Source: Paenibacillus sp. SYP-B3998
GTDB taxonomy: Bacteria; Bacillota; Bacilli; Paenibacillales; NBRC-103111
Direction of reading: 5' to 3'
Assembly: GCF_010820665.1 (NCBI RefSeq)
Contig: NZ_JAAIKC010000008.1
Span: forward strand, 62,001 to 126,000
DNA length: 64,000 nucleotides
Shown here one piece after another: positions 17,477 to 26,414 of the stretch (position 1 is the stretch's first letter; the number at the start of each line of letters is the position of its first letter). The notes beneath the pieces are model-generated. The model was not told the DNA's origin and did no database searches. It was given only the letters and a program-made list of their open reading frames with translations. The translations under genes and the position numbers were made by a program.

Positions 17477-18682
17477 ATGATCAAAGATGACATAACGATT
17501 CCGCAAGTAAAGGCAAAGTCGATGGCGGATTATCTCGCTCCTGCGGTGCGTGAGATTAAGCCGTCGGGCATTCGCAAGTTTTTTGATTTGGTCAGTAATA
17601 GCAAGGATGACATCATCTCACTTGGTGTAGGGGAGCCGGACTTCTCGACACCATGGCATGTTCGTGAAGCAGCTGTGTACTCGTTGGAGCGCGGCCGCAC
17701 GAAGTATACGCCGAACTCCGGGATTCCAGAGCTTCGTGAAGCAATCGCCGACTATTTAGACAATTCCTTCAAGGTGAAATATGAGCCTAGGGATGAAGTG
17801 CTTGTGACGGTTGGAGGAAGTGAAGCCATTGACTTGGCCCTTCGCGCTTTAGTCACACCGGGAGACGAGATTCTTATTCCAGAGCCTTGTTACATCTCCT
17901 ACTCACCGATTACAAGCATTAGTGGCGGTGTACCTGTTGGGATTGAGACATCGGCTGGAAATCAATTCAAACTTACTGAAGAGTCTCTTCGTGCGGTGTT
18001 GACCCCACGTTCCAAAATATTAATTCTTTGTTATCCAAGCAACCCGACTGGCGGCATCATGACGTATGAGGATTGGCTGCCTATAGCCAAGGTTGTTGAG
18101 GAAAAGGATCTGATCGTCATCTCCGATGAGATTTATGCAGAGCTTACTTATGGTCAGAAGCATGTTAGCTTCGCCTCAATTCCTGGGATGAAGGATCGGA
18201 CGATTTTGGTTAGCGGATTTTCTAAAGCTTTCGCGATGACAGGCTGGCGGATGGGCTATGCATGCGGTCACCCAGAGCTCATCTCAGCGATGACCAAAAT
18301 TCATCAGTATACAGTAATGTGCGCACCTGTTATGGGACAGGTAGCTGCACATGAAGCGTTGACAAACGGTTTGGAAGAAAAGGATCGAATGATAGAGTCC
18401 TACAATCAGCGACGCAGGTTGATCGTCAAAGGCTTCCGTGAAATTGGGTTAGAGTGCCATGAACCGCAAGGCGCATTCTATGCATTCCCGAGCATCGTGA
18501 AGACGGGTATGACTTCGGACGAATTCGCACAGCGTTTGTTGTACGAAGCGAAGGTAGCTGCAGTACCTGGAGATGTGTTCGGATTAGGGGGAGAAGGTTT
18601 TCTACGATGTTCTTACGCATATAGCGTCTCACAATTGAACGAAGCGCTCGAAAGAATCGGAAATTTCCTCAAAAAATTGTAA
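17477..18682 (+). CDS. alaT: Class I/II aminotransferase, AlaT-like
   Basis: A 401-residue PLP-dependent aminotransferase of fold type I. Visible landmarks are the NPTGG loop (YPSNPTGGIM), the DEIYAELTY aspartate that pairs with the PLP pyridine nitrogen, and the Schiff-base lysine in GFSKAFAMTGWRMG. It closely fits the B. subtilis AlaT/PatA group. With the adjacent AlaR-like regulator the probable reaction is alanine formation from pyruvate and glutamate. Aspartate or aromatic substrates are alternatives. Confidence 0.85.
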   Translation: MIKDDITIPQVKAKSMADYLAPAVREIKPSGIRKFFDLVSNSKDDIISLGVGEPDFSTPWHVREAAVYSLERGRTKYTPNSGIPELREAIADYLDNSFKVKYEPRDEVLVTVGGSEAIDLALRALVTPGDEILIPEPCYISYSPITSISGGVPVGIETSAGNQFKLTEESLRAVLTPRSKILILCYPSNPTGGIMTYEDWLPIAKVVEEKDLIVISDEIYAELTYGQKHVSFASIPGMKDRTILVSGFSKAFAMTGWRMGYACGHPELISAMTKIHQYTVMCAPVMGQVAAHEALTNGLEEKDRMIESYNQRRRLIVKGFREIGLECHEPQGAFYAFPSIVKTGMTSDEFAQRLLYEAKVAAVPGDVFGLGGEGFLRCSYAYSVSQLNEALERIGNFLKKL

Positions 18683-18749
18683 AAATCCAGTAAAAAAATA
18701 TGTTCATTGGAGACAAAAACTGGTATTCTTGAAGTAAGGAGGGGTGAGC

Positions 18750-19016
18750 ATGGCTTTTATGGAATATCAATTGTCAACGTACCGAAACCATCTGCATATA
18801 CGTGAAAATGAGTCCGAACGACGTTGGTTGTTCAAGCATGCGAAGAAATCCAACTCCCTTACTTCTTTAGAGGAAGAGATTCATTCTCTGAGACGAATGC
18901 TAGAACAGATGGTGATGGATGGAAGAGAAATGACATCGGCATCCGTAGTTGAATTAAGCACTGTCCTTGATCACAAAATAAACGAATATATGAATAAAGG
19001 GAAAAAGAGTCGGTGA
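18750..19016 (+). CDS. Spo0E-like aspartyl-phosphate phosphatase
   Basis: An 88-residue protein whose second half is a two-helix hairpin of the Spo0E family: LEEEIHSLRRMLEQMV, a turn, then SVVELSTVLDHKINEYM. Spo0E proteins remove phosphate from Spo0A-P and delay sporulation; the family motif SxxLDxxI is seen here as STVLDHKI. The N-terminal 35 residues are extra. ATG 18750 is seven bases after AGGAGG; GTG 18744 is too close to it. A terminator overlaps the stop. Confidence 0.8.
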   Translation: MAFMEYQLSTYRNHLHIRENESERRWLFKHAKKSNSLTSLEEEIHSLRRMLEQMVMDGREMTSASVVELSTVLDHKINEYMNKGKKSR

Positions 19017-19030
19017 TGAGCCGACTTTTC
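19007..19030 (+). terminator. Terminator of the Spo0E-like gene
   Basis: GAGTCGG, loop TGATGAG, CCGACTT, TTC; the stop codon is in the loop. Confidence 0.75.
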
Positions 19031-19078
19031 TCATGACTATCGAACGCTAGAGATCGTACACGGAGGGACTGTCACAAC

Positions 19079-19606
19079 ATGAAAGTGAAACTGCTGCTCA
19101 TCACGATGATTGCACTCATGATAATGCTAGTTGGCTGCGGTGGACCAAAGCCAGATGTATCTATTTTCATTATGGGAAAGAACGGTTTTCCTAGTGAATT
19201 AGGGGACAAGTTGGGAGCTTCACTCAAATCGAAGGTCGGTGAAATTCCAACCGTGAAAGTTGTTTCTTCACCGATATTTTCGATGGAGAAAATGATTGTT
19301 GAGCTTGCAGCTGGCGGCAACGGCATTTTCATTCTAGCTGATGAACAATTCCAAACCCTGACAAAGCAAGCTGGTTTTGTACCTTTGGATGATACAATTA
19401 AACCAGAGGAATATCCAGATGGTGTCGTTGAAATTGCAGAGGATGGGAAGCCAGCAGAGAAACACCTCTATGGGATTCCCCTTGCAGGTAACAAGTGGAT
19501 GAAAGAACAGGGATTAGATGGTAAAGGACTTGTTGCCTTCATTCCGCAAAATGCAGAGAAAATCAATGAAGCTAAACAGGTTCTCAAGGTAATTGCTCAA
19601 AAGTAG
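19079..19606 (+). CDS. Hypothetical lipoprotein
   Basis: A 175-residue lipoprotein: a basic start MKVK, a hydrophobic core, and the lipobox MLVGC with the modified Cys near residue 20. The mature part contains PDVSIFIMGKNGFP and repeated short alpha/beta stretches, somewhat like a small periplasmic-binding lobe, but no known motif is recognised. CGGAGGG precedes the ATG. It stands alone between the Spo0E-like gene and the B12 operon. Confidence 0.75.
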   Translation: MKVKLLLITMIALMIMLVGCGGPKPDVSIFIMGKNGFPSELGDKLGASLKSKVGEIPTVKVVSSPIFSMEKMIVELAAGGNGIFILADEQFQTLTKQAGFVPLDDTIKPEEYPDGVVEIAEDGKPAEKHLYGIPLAGNKWMKEQGLDGKGLVAFIPQNAEKINEAKQVLKVIAQK

Positions 19607-19618
19607 CGGGCAGGAACC

Positions 19619-19647
19619 TTGTACAACAGTTGAAACTCATCTATAAT
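19619..19647 (+). promoter_or_regulatory. Promoter of the cobalamin operon
   Basis: TTGTAC at 19619-19624, 17 bp, TATAAT at 19642-19647, just before the riboswitch. Confidence 0.75.
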
Positions 19648-19675
19648 CGACAATAAGATTAGATTCGTACTTATT

Positions 19676-19866
19676 TATGCAGCCATAGGTGTTGGCAAGC
19701 TCATCTTTGTGAGCATGCCGCTTAATAGGGAAGCCGGTTTGAATCCGGCGCGGTCCCGCCACTGTAATCGGGAAATGTCCTTGAAATGCCACTGTCCTGC
19801 TTCATGCGGAATGGGAAGGCAAGGAAGCTAATGCCCGAAAGTCAGGAGACCTGCCTGTGGTGCCGT
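19676..19866 (+). promoter_or_regulatory. Cobalamin riboswitch
   Basis: An adenosylcobalamin-type aptamer. Diagnostic pieces in order are AGGTGTTGGCAAG, the conserved GGGAAGCCGGT core with GCGGTCCCGCCACTGTAA, and the B12 box AGTCAGGAGACCTGCCT at 19840-19856. A rho-independent terminator lies 80 bp downstream and ends before btuF. Ligand binding would therefore terminate the btu/cob operon. Confidence 0.97.
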
Positions 19867-19946
19867 CTACAACATCCTTCGTGGAAAAGGATTGCGTTAA
19901 ATCAGGAGGCAACAGCTCGTTGTTTTGCAACCCGTGATTTATCGTC

Positions 19947-19983
19947 CCCTCTGTTCCTTAGGAACCCAGGGGGCTTTTTTGAT
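19947..19983 (+). terminator. Riboswitch-controlled terminator
   Basis: CCCCTCTGTTCC, loop TTA, GGAACCCAGGGGG, then TTTTTT; it is the expression platform of the cobalamin riboswitch. Confidence 0.88.
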
Positions 19984-20030
19984 TGGGGACGGCAAGTTGA
20001 ACATAAAAAGATGAGAGAAGGATTAAATGA

Positions 20031-21053
20031 ATGTTACATAGTAAAAATTGGAAACAAACGATATTGTTAGCGACAGCCTTGGCAGCAGCGGTGAGTCTAG
20101 CAGGCTGCGGCAAGAAAGAAGCTCAGCCTGAACTCTCAGATCCGGCGAAACTCGGTTCGACAACGACTAAGGCTCCTGCGGGAACAGCGGCGCCAACGGC
20201 AGCTGCGAAGAAAACACAATATCCATTGAAAATTAAAGATGCAACAGGTAAAGAGTTTAAGTTTGATAAAGCCCCAGACCGTATTGTGTCTGTGTCACCG
20301 GCAGAAACAGAAGGCTTGTTCGCACTCGAATTGGGTGACAATATCGTAGGGGTATCGGATTTCGATGATTATCCAGATGCAGCCAAATCCAAGCCGAAAA
20401 TGGGCGGGATTGTTAAGCCTAACCAAGAAGCATTAATTGCTGCGAACGCTGGAGTGGTTTTTGCTGGCGTATCAATGAAAGCCGACACGGTGGAGAAACT
20501 GCGCGCGATGAACATTAATGTGTTCAAAGTGGAGCCCAAAACATTGGATGATGCGATTGCAGATATTCAGACGTTTGGAGTTATTACTGACCGTCAGGAG
20601 CAAGCGGATAAGGTTGTTTCTAAGATGAAAGCGGATCGTCAAAAGGTCGTTGACGCAGTGAAAGATGTTAAGGCTGATCTAAAGAAAAAGGTATACATTG
20701 AGTTCAGTCCAGGTTGGACTGTGGGCAGCGGGGAATTTATGGATGAGCTGATCAAGATTGCTGGCGGTGTCAACGTGGCTAGCGATACGAGCGGCTGGCA
20801 TCAAATCAGCGAAGAGAAAATTATTCAACAAAACCCTAGTGTTATTTTGTATGCAAAAGGGTTTGTAGATGATAAAACAAAAAAACCACTGGATGAAATT
20901 ATTGGTTCACGCAGTGGATGGGATCAAATCGATGCAGTTAAAAATAAGAAAGTTATTGGCGTTGACCAAAATTTACTAAGCCGTCCAGGTCCAAGAATGA
21001 CAGAAGGATTGCTTGAAATGGCGAAAGGCATTTATCCTGAACTGGTGAAATAA
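20031..21053 (+). CDS. btuF: Corrinoid ABC transporter substrate-binding lipoprotein
   Basis: A 340-residue lipoprotein: signal peptide with lipobox SLAGC (Cys about residue 26), an Ala/Thr/Pro linker, then a helical-backbone type binding protein with DRIVSVSPAETEGLFAL and the GVSDFDDYP loop. This fold binds metal chelates (ferrichrome, haem, cobalamin). Placement behind a cobalamin riboswitch and before btuC, btuD and cob genes makes corrinoid the ligand. The ATG has GAGAAGGA upstream. Confidence 0.92.
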   Translation: MLHSKNWKQTILLATALAAAVSLAGCGKKEAQPELSDPAKLGSTTTKAPAGTAAPTAAAKKTQYPLKIKDATGKEFKFDKAPDRIVSVSPAETEGLFALELGDNIVGVSDFDDYPDAAKSKPKMGGIVKPNQEALIAANAGVVFAGVSMKADTVEKLRAMNINVFKVEPKTLDDAIADIQTFGVITDRQEQADKVVSKMKADRQKVVDAVKDVKADLKKKVYIEFSPGWTVGSGEFMDELIKIAGGVNVASDTSGWHQISEEKIIQQNPSVILYAKGFVDDKTKKPLDEIIGSRSGWDQIDAVKNKKVIGVDQNLLSRPGPRMTEGLLEMAKGIYPELVK

Positions 21054-22091
21054 ATGAAAAGAAAATTAATGTTATGGGGAGGAGTAGGCGTTATACTCCT
21101 TCTTCTTTCTATTCTAGTCAGTTTATCTCTTGGAACAGCAAGGCTGCCCATACTTCAGATTGCCAGTATTTTAGTTAAACATATCCCCTTGTTGGGAGAT
21201 CACATTCATATAAGTTGGCCGCAATCCTCTGACCAGATTATTATGAAGGTCAGATTTCCGCGTGTCATACTGGGCATTCTAGTGGGCGCATCGCTTTCCG
21301 TTGCTGGGGCGGCGTTTCAAGGAGTACTACGAAATCCGATAGCTGATCCTTATACGCTTGGCGTATCATCAGGCGCGTCGGTGGGTGCATCCATTCTAAT
21401 CTACTTCGGATTGCAATATGCCTGGTTCGGTCAATGGTCTATACCTGTTGTAGCCTTTGGAACAGGACTCATTTCTCTGCTGCTTGTCTTGCGGCTTGCT
21501 CAGATTGATGGAAAGTTGAAAATGGAGACATTGATTTTATCCGGCGTAGTTATGCAGGCTTTCTTAGGGGCTATTGTCTCTTTCGTGGTATCTCTTTCAA
21601 ATCAAGTGATTAACGAGATTGTGTTTTGGTTAATGGGAAGCTTGGCTATGCGTGGTTGGTCGTATGCATCGCTGATGTCTCCTTACATTTTGATTGGCTT
21701 TGTCATGCTCATCAGTTATGCGAGGCCTCTTAACTTGTTGGCGCTTGGCGAACGTCAGGCGGCTCACCTTGGGGTGCATGTAGAGCGAACGAAGCTTATC
21801 GTGCTCATCGTAGGCACTTTTCTCACAGCAGCTGCTGTTTCTGTAGCTGGGATTATCGGTTTTGTCGGGCTCATCGTACCGCACTTGGTACGCTTACTAG
21901 TAGGGCCGGATTATCGTTTAATCATACCGCTGTCCGCGTTAGGCGGGGGGATATATGTATTATGGGCGGATACGTTAGCTCGCACGCTGCTGAGTCCAAC
22001 GGAAATTCCGCTTGGGGTGATCACGGCTTTTTTAGGTGCTCCGTTTTTTGCCTACCTGCTTCATAAGGATAAGAAAATACGAAGAGGCTGA
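21054..22091 (+). CDS. btuC: Corrinoid ABC transporter permease
   Basis: A 345-residue FecCD-family permease with about ten membrane helices. GAAFQGVLRNPIADPYTLGV is the strongly conserved family signature after helix 2, and GIIGFVGLIVPHLVR that near the C-terminal half, where the coupling helix meets the ATPase. The ATG directly follows the btuF stop codon, so translation is coupled. Confidence 0.94.
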   Translation: MKRKLMLWGGVGVILLLLSILVSLSLGTARLPILQIASILVKHIPLLGDHIHISWPQSSDQIIMKVRFPRVILGILVGASLSVAGAAFQGVLRNPIADPYTLGVSSGASVGASILIYFGLQYAWFGQWSIPVVAFGTGLISLLLVLRLAQIDGKLKMETLILSGVVMQAFLGAIVSFVVSLSNQVINEIVFWLMGSLAMRGWSYASLMSPYILIGFVMLISYARPLNLLALGERQAAHLGVHVERTKLIVLIVGTFLTAAAVSVAGIIGFVGLIVPHLVRLLVGPDYRLIIPLSALGGGIYVLWADTLARTLLSPTEIPLGVITAFLGAPFFAYLLHKDKKIRRG

Positions 22092-22096
22092 TTAGG

Positions 22097-22873
22097 ATGA
22101 TTGAAGTTGAGCAGTTGTCCAGAAGCTTCAGAGGACAGCAAGTACTAGATAAGATTAGTTTTGAGATTAAGCAAGGAGAGTTTTTTGGCATTATCGGGCC
22201 AAATGGCAGCGGGAAATCAACGCTGCTCCGTTTAATATCGGGGATCGATCCTGTAGCAAGCGGAAGTGTCCGTTTGAATGGGCAAGCCGTATCTTCTTAC
22301 TCTCGGAAGGAATTAGCTAGATGGTTGGCTGTCCTTCAGCAGAATGCCTTGCCTCCCGTAGGTTTTACGGTTAGAGAAGTTATAGAAATGGGACGCTACC
22401 CCTTCCAAAGCTGGATGGGTGAAGACTCCTTAGATGCAGAAACGCTCATTGCAAGCATAATTGATAAATTAAATTTAGCTCCATTAGCCCAGCGAACGAT
22501 TGAGCAGCTGAGCGGTGGCGAATGCCAGCGTGTTGCCCTTGCCAAGGTCATGGCTCAGCAGCCGCGACTCCTGATGCTTGATGAACCTACGACGTTTCTC
22601 GATATTGGTTACCAGATTCAGATGATGGACTATATTAAGGAATGGCAGCTTGAGTCGGAATTGACTGTTGTTGCCGTGCTTCATGATTTGAATTTGGCCG
22701 CGCAGTATTGCAGCCGATTGATGGTTGTTAATCAAGGAAAAGTAGTAGCCGTAGGGACGCCTGAGGAAATCATTACGAGCTCTTTAATTGCTAGGGTGTA
22801 TGGAACGGAACCTATTGTTTTAAGGCACCCCGTAAATAAAGCCCCACAAATCTTACTGCAGCCAGGCAAATAA
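22097..22873 (+). CDS. btuD: Corrinoid ABC transporter ATPase
   Basis: A 258-residue ABC ATPase: Walker A GPNGSGKST at residues 34-42, Q-loop near LQQNALPP, signature LSGGE, Walker B LLMLDEPT with the catalytic Glu, and the switch His in VLHDLN. It belongs to the iron-chelate/B12 class and powers the BtuFC importer. It starts 5 bp after btuC. Confidence 0.95.
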   Translation: MIEVEQLSRSFRGQQVLDKISFEIKQGEFFGIIGPNGSGKSTLLRLISGIDPVASGSVRLNGQAVSSYSRKELARWLAVLQQNALPPVGFTVREVIEMGRYPFQSWMGEDSLDAETLIASIIDKLNLAPLAQRTIEQLSGGECQRVALAKVMAQQPRLLMLDEPTTFLDIGYQIQMMDYIKEWQLESELTVVAVLHDLNLAAQYCSRLMVVNQGKVVAVGTPEEIITSSLIARVYGTEPIVLRHPVNKAPQILLQPGK

Positions 22874-22896
22874 TGGATAGGATAGGAGACGCAAAC

Positions 22897-23946
22897 GTGA
22901 GTCATATGGAACAAATCATTGCAAGCATTAAGCCGATAGATCAAGCGTTTGTTCATTTAGCTGAGCAGCATTTGGATCAACTAACCAAGCCGCCGGGAAG
23001 TTTAGGTAAACTGGAAGACATCGCTCGTCAAATGGCAGGGATTACTGGAGAAATCATGCCTGTATTTGAGAAAAAAGCTGTTATCGTTATGGCTGGTGAT
23101 CATGGTGTCTGCGAGGAAGGCATCAGCGCATTTCCTGCGGAGGTGACTCCGCAAATGGTGTTTAACTTCGTTTACGGCGGTGCTGCCGTTAACGTTCTTG
23201 CCAGACATGCAGGGGCTGATGTTGTCTGCGTAGATGTCGGGGTAAATGCGGATATGGAGCACCCTGCTCTCGTATCGAGGAAGGTTAGAAAAGGTACTCG
23301 AAACATGGCTCGCGAAGCAGCCATGACTCGAACAGAGGCTCTACAGGCGATTCAAGCTGGCTTAGAGGTTGTAGATGAGCTGGCTGCAAAAGGATACCGT
23401 CTCTTTGCGACGGGAGACATGGGTATTGGCAATACGACGGCCAGCGCAGCGATTCTATGCGCGCTGACAGGTATTGACGTTGGCTCCGCCGTAGGCCGGG
23501 GAACAGGTATTGACGATGCGAAATGGCTGCATAAGCAATCGGTGGTGAAAAAGGCGTTAGAAATGAATATGCCTAACGCTGAGGACGCACTTGATGTGCT
23601 TGCCAAAGTCGGCGGACTCGAAATCGCCGGCCTCGTTGGGGTGATTCTTGGCGCGGCGAAGAACCGATGTCCGGTTGTAATCGACGGCTTCATCTCGTCG
23701 GCAGCTGCGCTTGTGGCGAGCCGATTAGCCCCGCTAAGCGCTTCCTATATGCTCGCCTCTCACTTGTCACATGAGCAGGGACATGCGAAATTGCTCGAAG
23801 CTGTTGGCCTAGGGGCGATGCTACAAATGGACATGCGGCTAGGAGAAGGCACAGGTGCTGTGCTTTGCTTCAACCTGATCGACGCCGCAGGCAAGATCAT
23901 GAAGGAAATGGCTACATTCGAAAGCGCAGGGGTTTCGCGCGGTTAA
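22897..23946 (+). CDS. cobT: Nicotinate-nucleotide--dimethylbenzimidazole phosphoribosyltransferase
   Basis: A 349-residue CobT, which makes alpha-ribazole phosphate for the lower ligand of cobalamin. Clear family blocks are LTKPPGSLGKLEDIA, MAGDHGVCEEG, GDMGIGNTTASAA and, near the end, the catalytic-Glu region RLGEGTGA. The GTG at 22897 follows ATAGGAGA by eight bases and matches the usual N terminus; an ATG at 22873 overlapping the btuD stop is an alternative adding eight residues. Confidence 0.95.
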   Translation: MSHMEQIIASIKPIDQAFVHLAEQHLDQLTKPPGSLGKLEDIARQMAGITGEIMPVFEKKAVIVMAGDHGVCEEGISAFPAEVTPQMVFNFVYGGAAVNVLARHAGADVVCVDVGVNADMEHPALVSRKVRKGTRNMAREAAMTRTEALQAIQAGLEVVDELAAKGYRLFATGDMGIGNTTASAAILCALTGIDVGSAVGRGTGIDDAKWLHKQSVVKKALEMNMPNAEDALDVLAKVGGLEIAGLVGVILGAAKNRCPVVIDGFISSAAALVASRLAPLSASYMLASHLSHEQGHAKLLEAVGLGAMLQMDMRLGEGTGAVLCFNLIDAAGKIMKEMATFESAGVSRG

Positions 23947-23997
23947 TGGATGCTAACAAATCGAGTATCCAACTGGAAAGTTCGTAGGAGGGAAGCC

Positions 23998-24564
23998 ATG
24001 GCGATTCTAGTTACAGGTGGCGCGCGAAGTGGTAAAAGCTCTTTCGCCGAAAGGCTCTCGATGCGCAGCAGTGAGCAGGGGATTTATATTGCGACCTCCC
24101 AAATCTACGATGAGGAAATGCGGGAGCGGGTCGATCTACATCGGCAAATGAGGCTTGAAACGGGGTACCCTTGGGAAACCAGAGAGGAGCCGTATGCGTT
24201 GCGGGAGCTTTTGCTCCAATTACAGGAGACAGGCAGCAGCGAGCGAGCTGTGGTGATGGTCGACTGTCTGACGCTTTGGCTTTCTAATTGGCTGCTTCGC
24301 TTTGAAGTTGAGCCAGATACTGCCGCTTCAGTGATCAAGCAGATCGATGCGCTTGTTGACACAGTGTCCACCTACAGTGGACATTTGGTGCTCGTCACGA
24401 ACGAAGTGGGCAGCGGTATCGTACCTGAATATCCACTTGGACGGAGTTTTCGCGATTTAGCCGGAAAAATGAATCAGCGACTGGCTGAGTGTTGTGATGA
24501 AGTATTTCTCGTAACGGCAGGCATACCGATTGAATTAAAAAGATGGGCGTACCGCTTGGACTAG
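23998..24564 (+). CDS. cobU: Adenosylcobinamide kinase / guanylyltransferase
   Basis: A 188-residue bifunctional enzyme that phosphorylates adenosylcobinamide and then transfers GMP to it. The P-loop is GGARSGKSS (about residues 6-14), followed by the CobU signature HRQMRLETGYPWETREEP with its GMP-accepting histidine. VTNEVGSGIVPEYPLGR is a second conserved block. AGGAGGG lies before ATG 23998; upstream in-frame codons from 23950 lack a ribosome binding site. Confidence 0.94.
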   Translation: MAILVTGGARSGKSSFAERLSMRSSEQGIYIATSQIYDEEMRERVDLHRQMRLETGYPWETREEPYALRELLLQLQETGSSERAVVMVDCLTLWLSNWLLRFEVEPDTAASVIKQIDALVDTVSTYSGHLVLVTNEVGSGIVPEYPLGRSFRDLAGKMNQRLAECCDEVFLVTAGIPIELKRWAYRLD

Positions 24565-24582
24565 AGCGGCAGGTATGAAACG

Positions 24583-25584
24583 GTGATGGCAATGTGGTTG
24601 TATTCTTGGCAGGAAATTGTTGCGATGACGGCAGCTGCTATTTGTGTAGATTGGATCATAGGTGACCCCAAGTGGCCGACACATCCAGTCATTTTCATAG
24701 GGCGCTGGATTCGTTGGGTCGAAAGCAAGCTGCGTAAGGAGAGCGAGGGGCGGGCAGTTAGCGATAGCGGCTCTCAACTTAAGGCGAAGGGCGTTGTGCT
24801 AGCCGTATCCACTGTTCTTCTCAGCTTCTTGATGGTGTTGGCACTTGTTTGGACCGCTCGTTCGATCAACGAGTGGTTGGGCTACATCGTCTCTACATGG
24901 CTCATCTCTACAACAATAGCCATTAAGGGATTGAAAGACGCGGCGTTTCTCGTCTCTACCCCTTTACGCAGCGGCAATCTTGTTGAAGCCCGTAAATATA
25001 CGGGCTATATCGTAGGTAGAGACACAGAGCAGCTCGGCGAGGAAGAGATGACGCGGGCGGTTGTGGAAACTGTCGCGGAGAATATCGTGGATGCCGTCAT
25101 CTCGCCGTTGTTTTACGCATTAATCGGTGGCGCCCCGCTGGCGATGTTCTATCGGGCATCGAATACGCTAGATTCGATGGTTGGCTATCGAAATGACAAG
25201 TACCGTCATTTCGGTTGGGCGTCGGCCCGATGGGACGACGTAATGAATTGGATTCCAGCCCGGCTGACCGGCCTCCTGCTTATTTTCGTCGCTCTGCTGC
25301 AGCCGGGGCTCTCTGCGAAGCGATCAGCGACAGCGATTCGTTGCTTCGCACACCTGCACCCCAGCCCTAACAGCGGAATTCCAGAGTCGGCGGTAGCCGG
25401 AGCGTTGGGAATTGAGCTGGGTGGGCTGAATGTCTATGGGGGCGTTGCAAGCGAACGCGCCCGACTCGGTTGGCCGCTGCGGGAGAGATCGCAGCGGGAT
25501 ATTGTGCTCGTCGTAAGGATGCTCTACGGCGTCAGCTTTGTGGTGATGGGAGGCCTCCTATGCGTTCTACTCGCATGGCTCTAA
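24583..25584 (+). CDS. cbiB: Adenosylcobinamide-phosphate synthase
   Basis: A roughly 333-residue membrane enzyme that attaches aminopropanol (phosphate) to adenosylcobyric acid. Landmarks are DWIIGDPKWPTHPV near the N terminus, the block YTGYIVGRDTEQL, VVETVAENIVDAVISPLFY, and NTLDSMVGYRNDKY. The start is uncertain among GTG 24583, ATG 24586 and ATG 24592, with only a weak ribosome binding site. Its 3' end overlaps cobS by 25 bp. Confidence 0.93.
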   Translation: MMAMWLYSWQEIVAMTAAAICVDWIIGDPKWPTHPVIFIGRWIRWVESKLRKESEGRAVSDSGSQLKAKGVVLAVSTVLLSFLMVLALVWTARSINEWLGYIVSTWLISTTIAIKGLKDAAFLVSTPLRSGNLVEARKYTGYIVGRDTEQLGEEEMTRAVVETVAENIVDAVISPLFYALIGGAPLAMFYRASNTLDSMVGYRNDKYRHFGWASARWDDVMNWIPARLTGLLLIFVALLQPGLSAKRSATAIRCFAHLHPSPNSGIPESAVAGALGIELGGLNVYGGVASERARLGWPLRERSQRDIVLVVRMLYGVSFVVMGGLLCVLLAWL

Positions 25585-26399
25585 ATAATTGGCTGCATGG
25601 CGGGATAGCAGCCTTTCAGTTTTTAACGAGATTGCCAATCCCCGTGCAAATTGAATATACGGGACAAGTATTTCGAAGAAGCGTTGTTTTTTATCCCTTG
25701 GCAGGTCTTGTCATTGGTCTTATTTTATTTTTTGCAGGACAAGGGTTGAGATTTATGATGCCCGCAATGCCAGCAGCAGTGCTGCTGCTCGGTTTGTGGG
25801 TGTTTTTAACAGGCGGATTGCATTTGGATGGGTTAATGGATACAGCGGACGGTATTTTAAGCCACAGACCTCTCGAGCAAATGCTAGAAATCATGAAAGA
25901 TAGTCGAGTTGGGGCGATGGGCGTTATCGTATGTGTGCTGCATCTGCTTCTCAAGTTTTCGCTCCTATTCAGCATGTTGGGCAGTGAACAAGGAGGATGG
26001 AAAGCGGCAAGTTTCTTCCTTGTGATGATTCCGATCTGGAGTCGCTGGTTTATGGTTGTCGCGATTTATGGGTGGCCTTATGCGAGAAGGGAGTCGGGTC
26101 TCGGGAGCTTATTTCACGGAGTGACCAAGGGGTACGTAGCATTATCAACAGTCGGAGCCCTATTGGTCACGACGATTGCTGCTGCGATAGGACATAGCAG
26201 GTTAACTGCTCTTTTGGGTGCCGTTCCTGCGTGGAGCTTCGTTATTGGATTCTTTGTTCTAACTTTCCTTGGAGGTTATCTAGCAGCGGTGTATATTAGC
26301 CGCAAGTTAGGCGGTTTAACAGGCGATACATATGGCGCTTTGAATGAACTGCTTGAAGCTTTTTTGCTTCTCGTGGCAGTTGCAGTATGTATAACATGA
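25560..26399 (+). CDS. cobS: Adenosylcobinamide-GDP ribazoletransferase (cobalamin synthase)
   Basis: A 279-residue polytopic enzyme that joins GDP-cobinamide to alpha-ribazole (phosphate), the last step of loop assembly. The N terminus FQFLTRLPIPV and the metal-binding GGLHLDGLMDTADG are diagnostic. The ATG at 25560 has GGGAGG six bases upstream and lies inside the end of cbiB; the longer reading from 25470 is rejected. Confidence 0.94.
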   Translation: MRSTRMALNNWLHGGIAAFQFLTRLPIPVQIEYTGQVFRRSVVFYPLAGLVIGLILFFAGQGLRFMMPAMPAAVLLLGLWVFLTGGLHLDGLMDTADGILSHRPLEQMLEIMKDSRVGAMGVIVCVLHLLLKFSLLFSMLGSEQGGWKAASFFLVMIPIWSRWFMVVAIYGWPYARRESGLGSLFHGVTKGYVALSTVGALLVTTIAAAIGHSRLTALLGAVPAWSFVIGFFVLTFLGGYLAAVYISRKLGGLTGDTYGALNELLEAFLLLVAVAVCIT

Positions 26400-26414
26400 A
26401 AGGGAGAGAGAAAC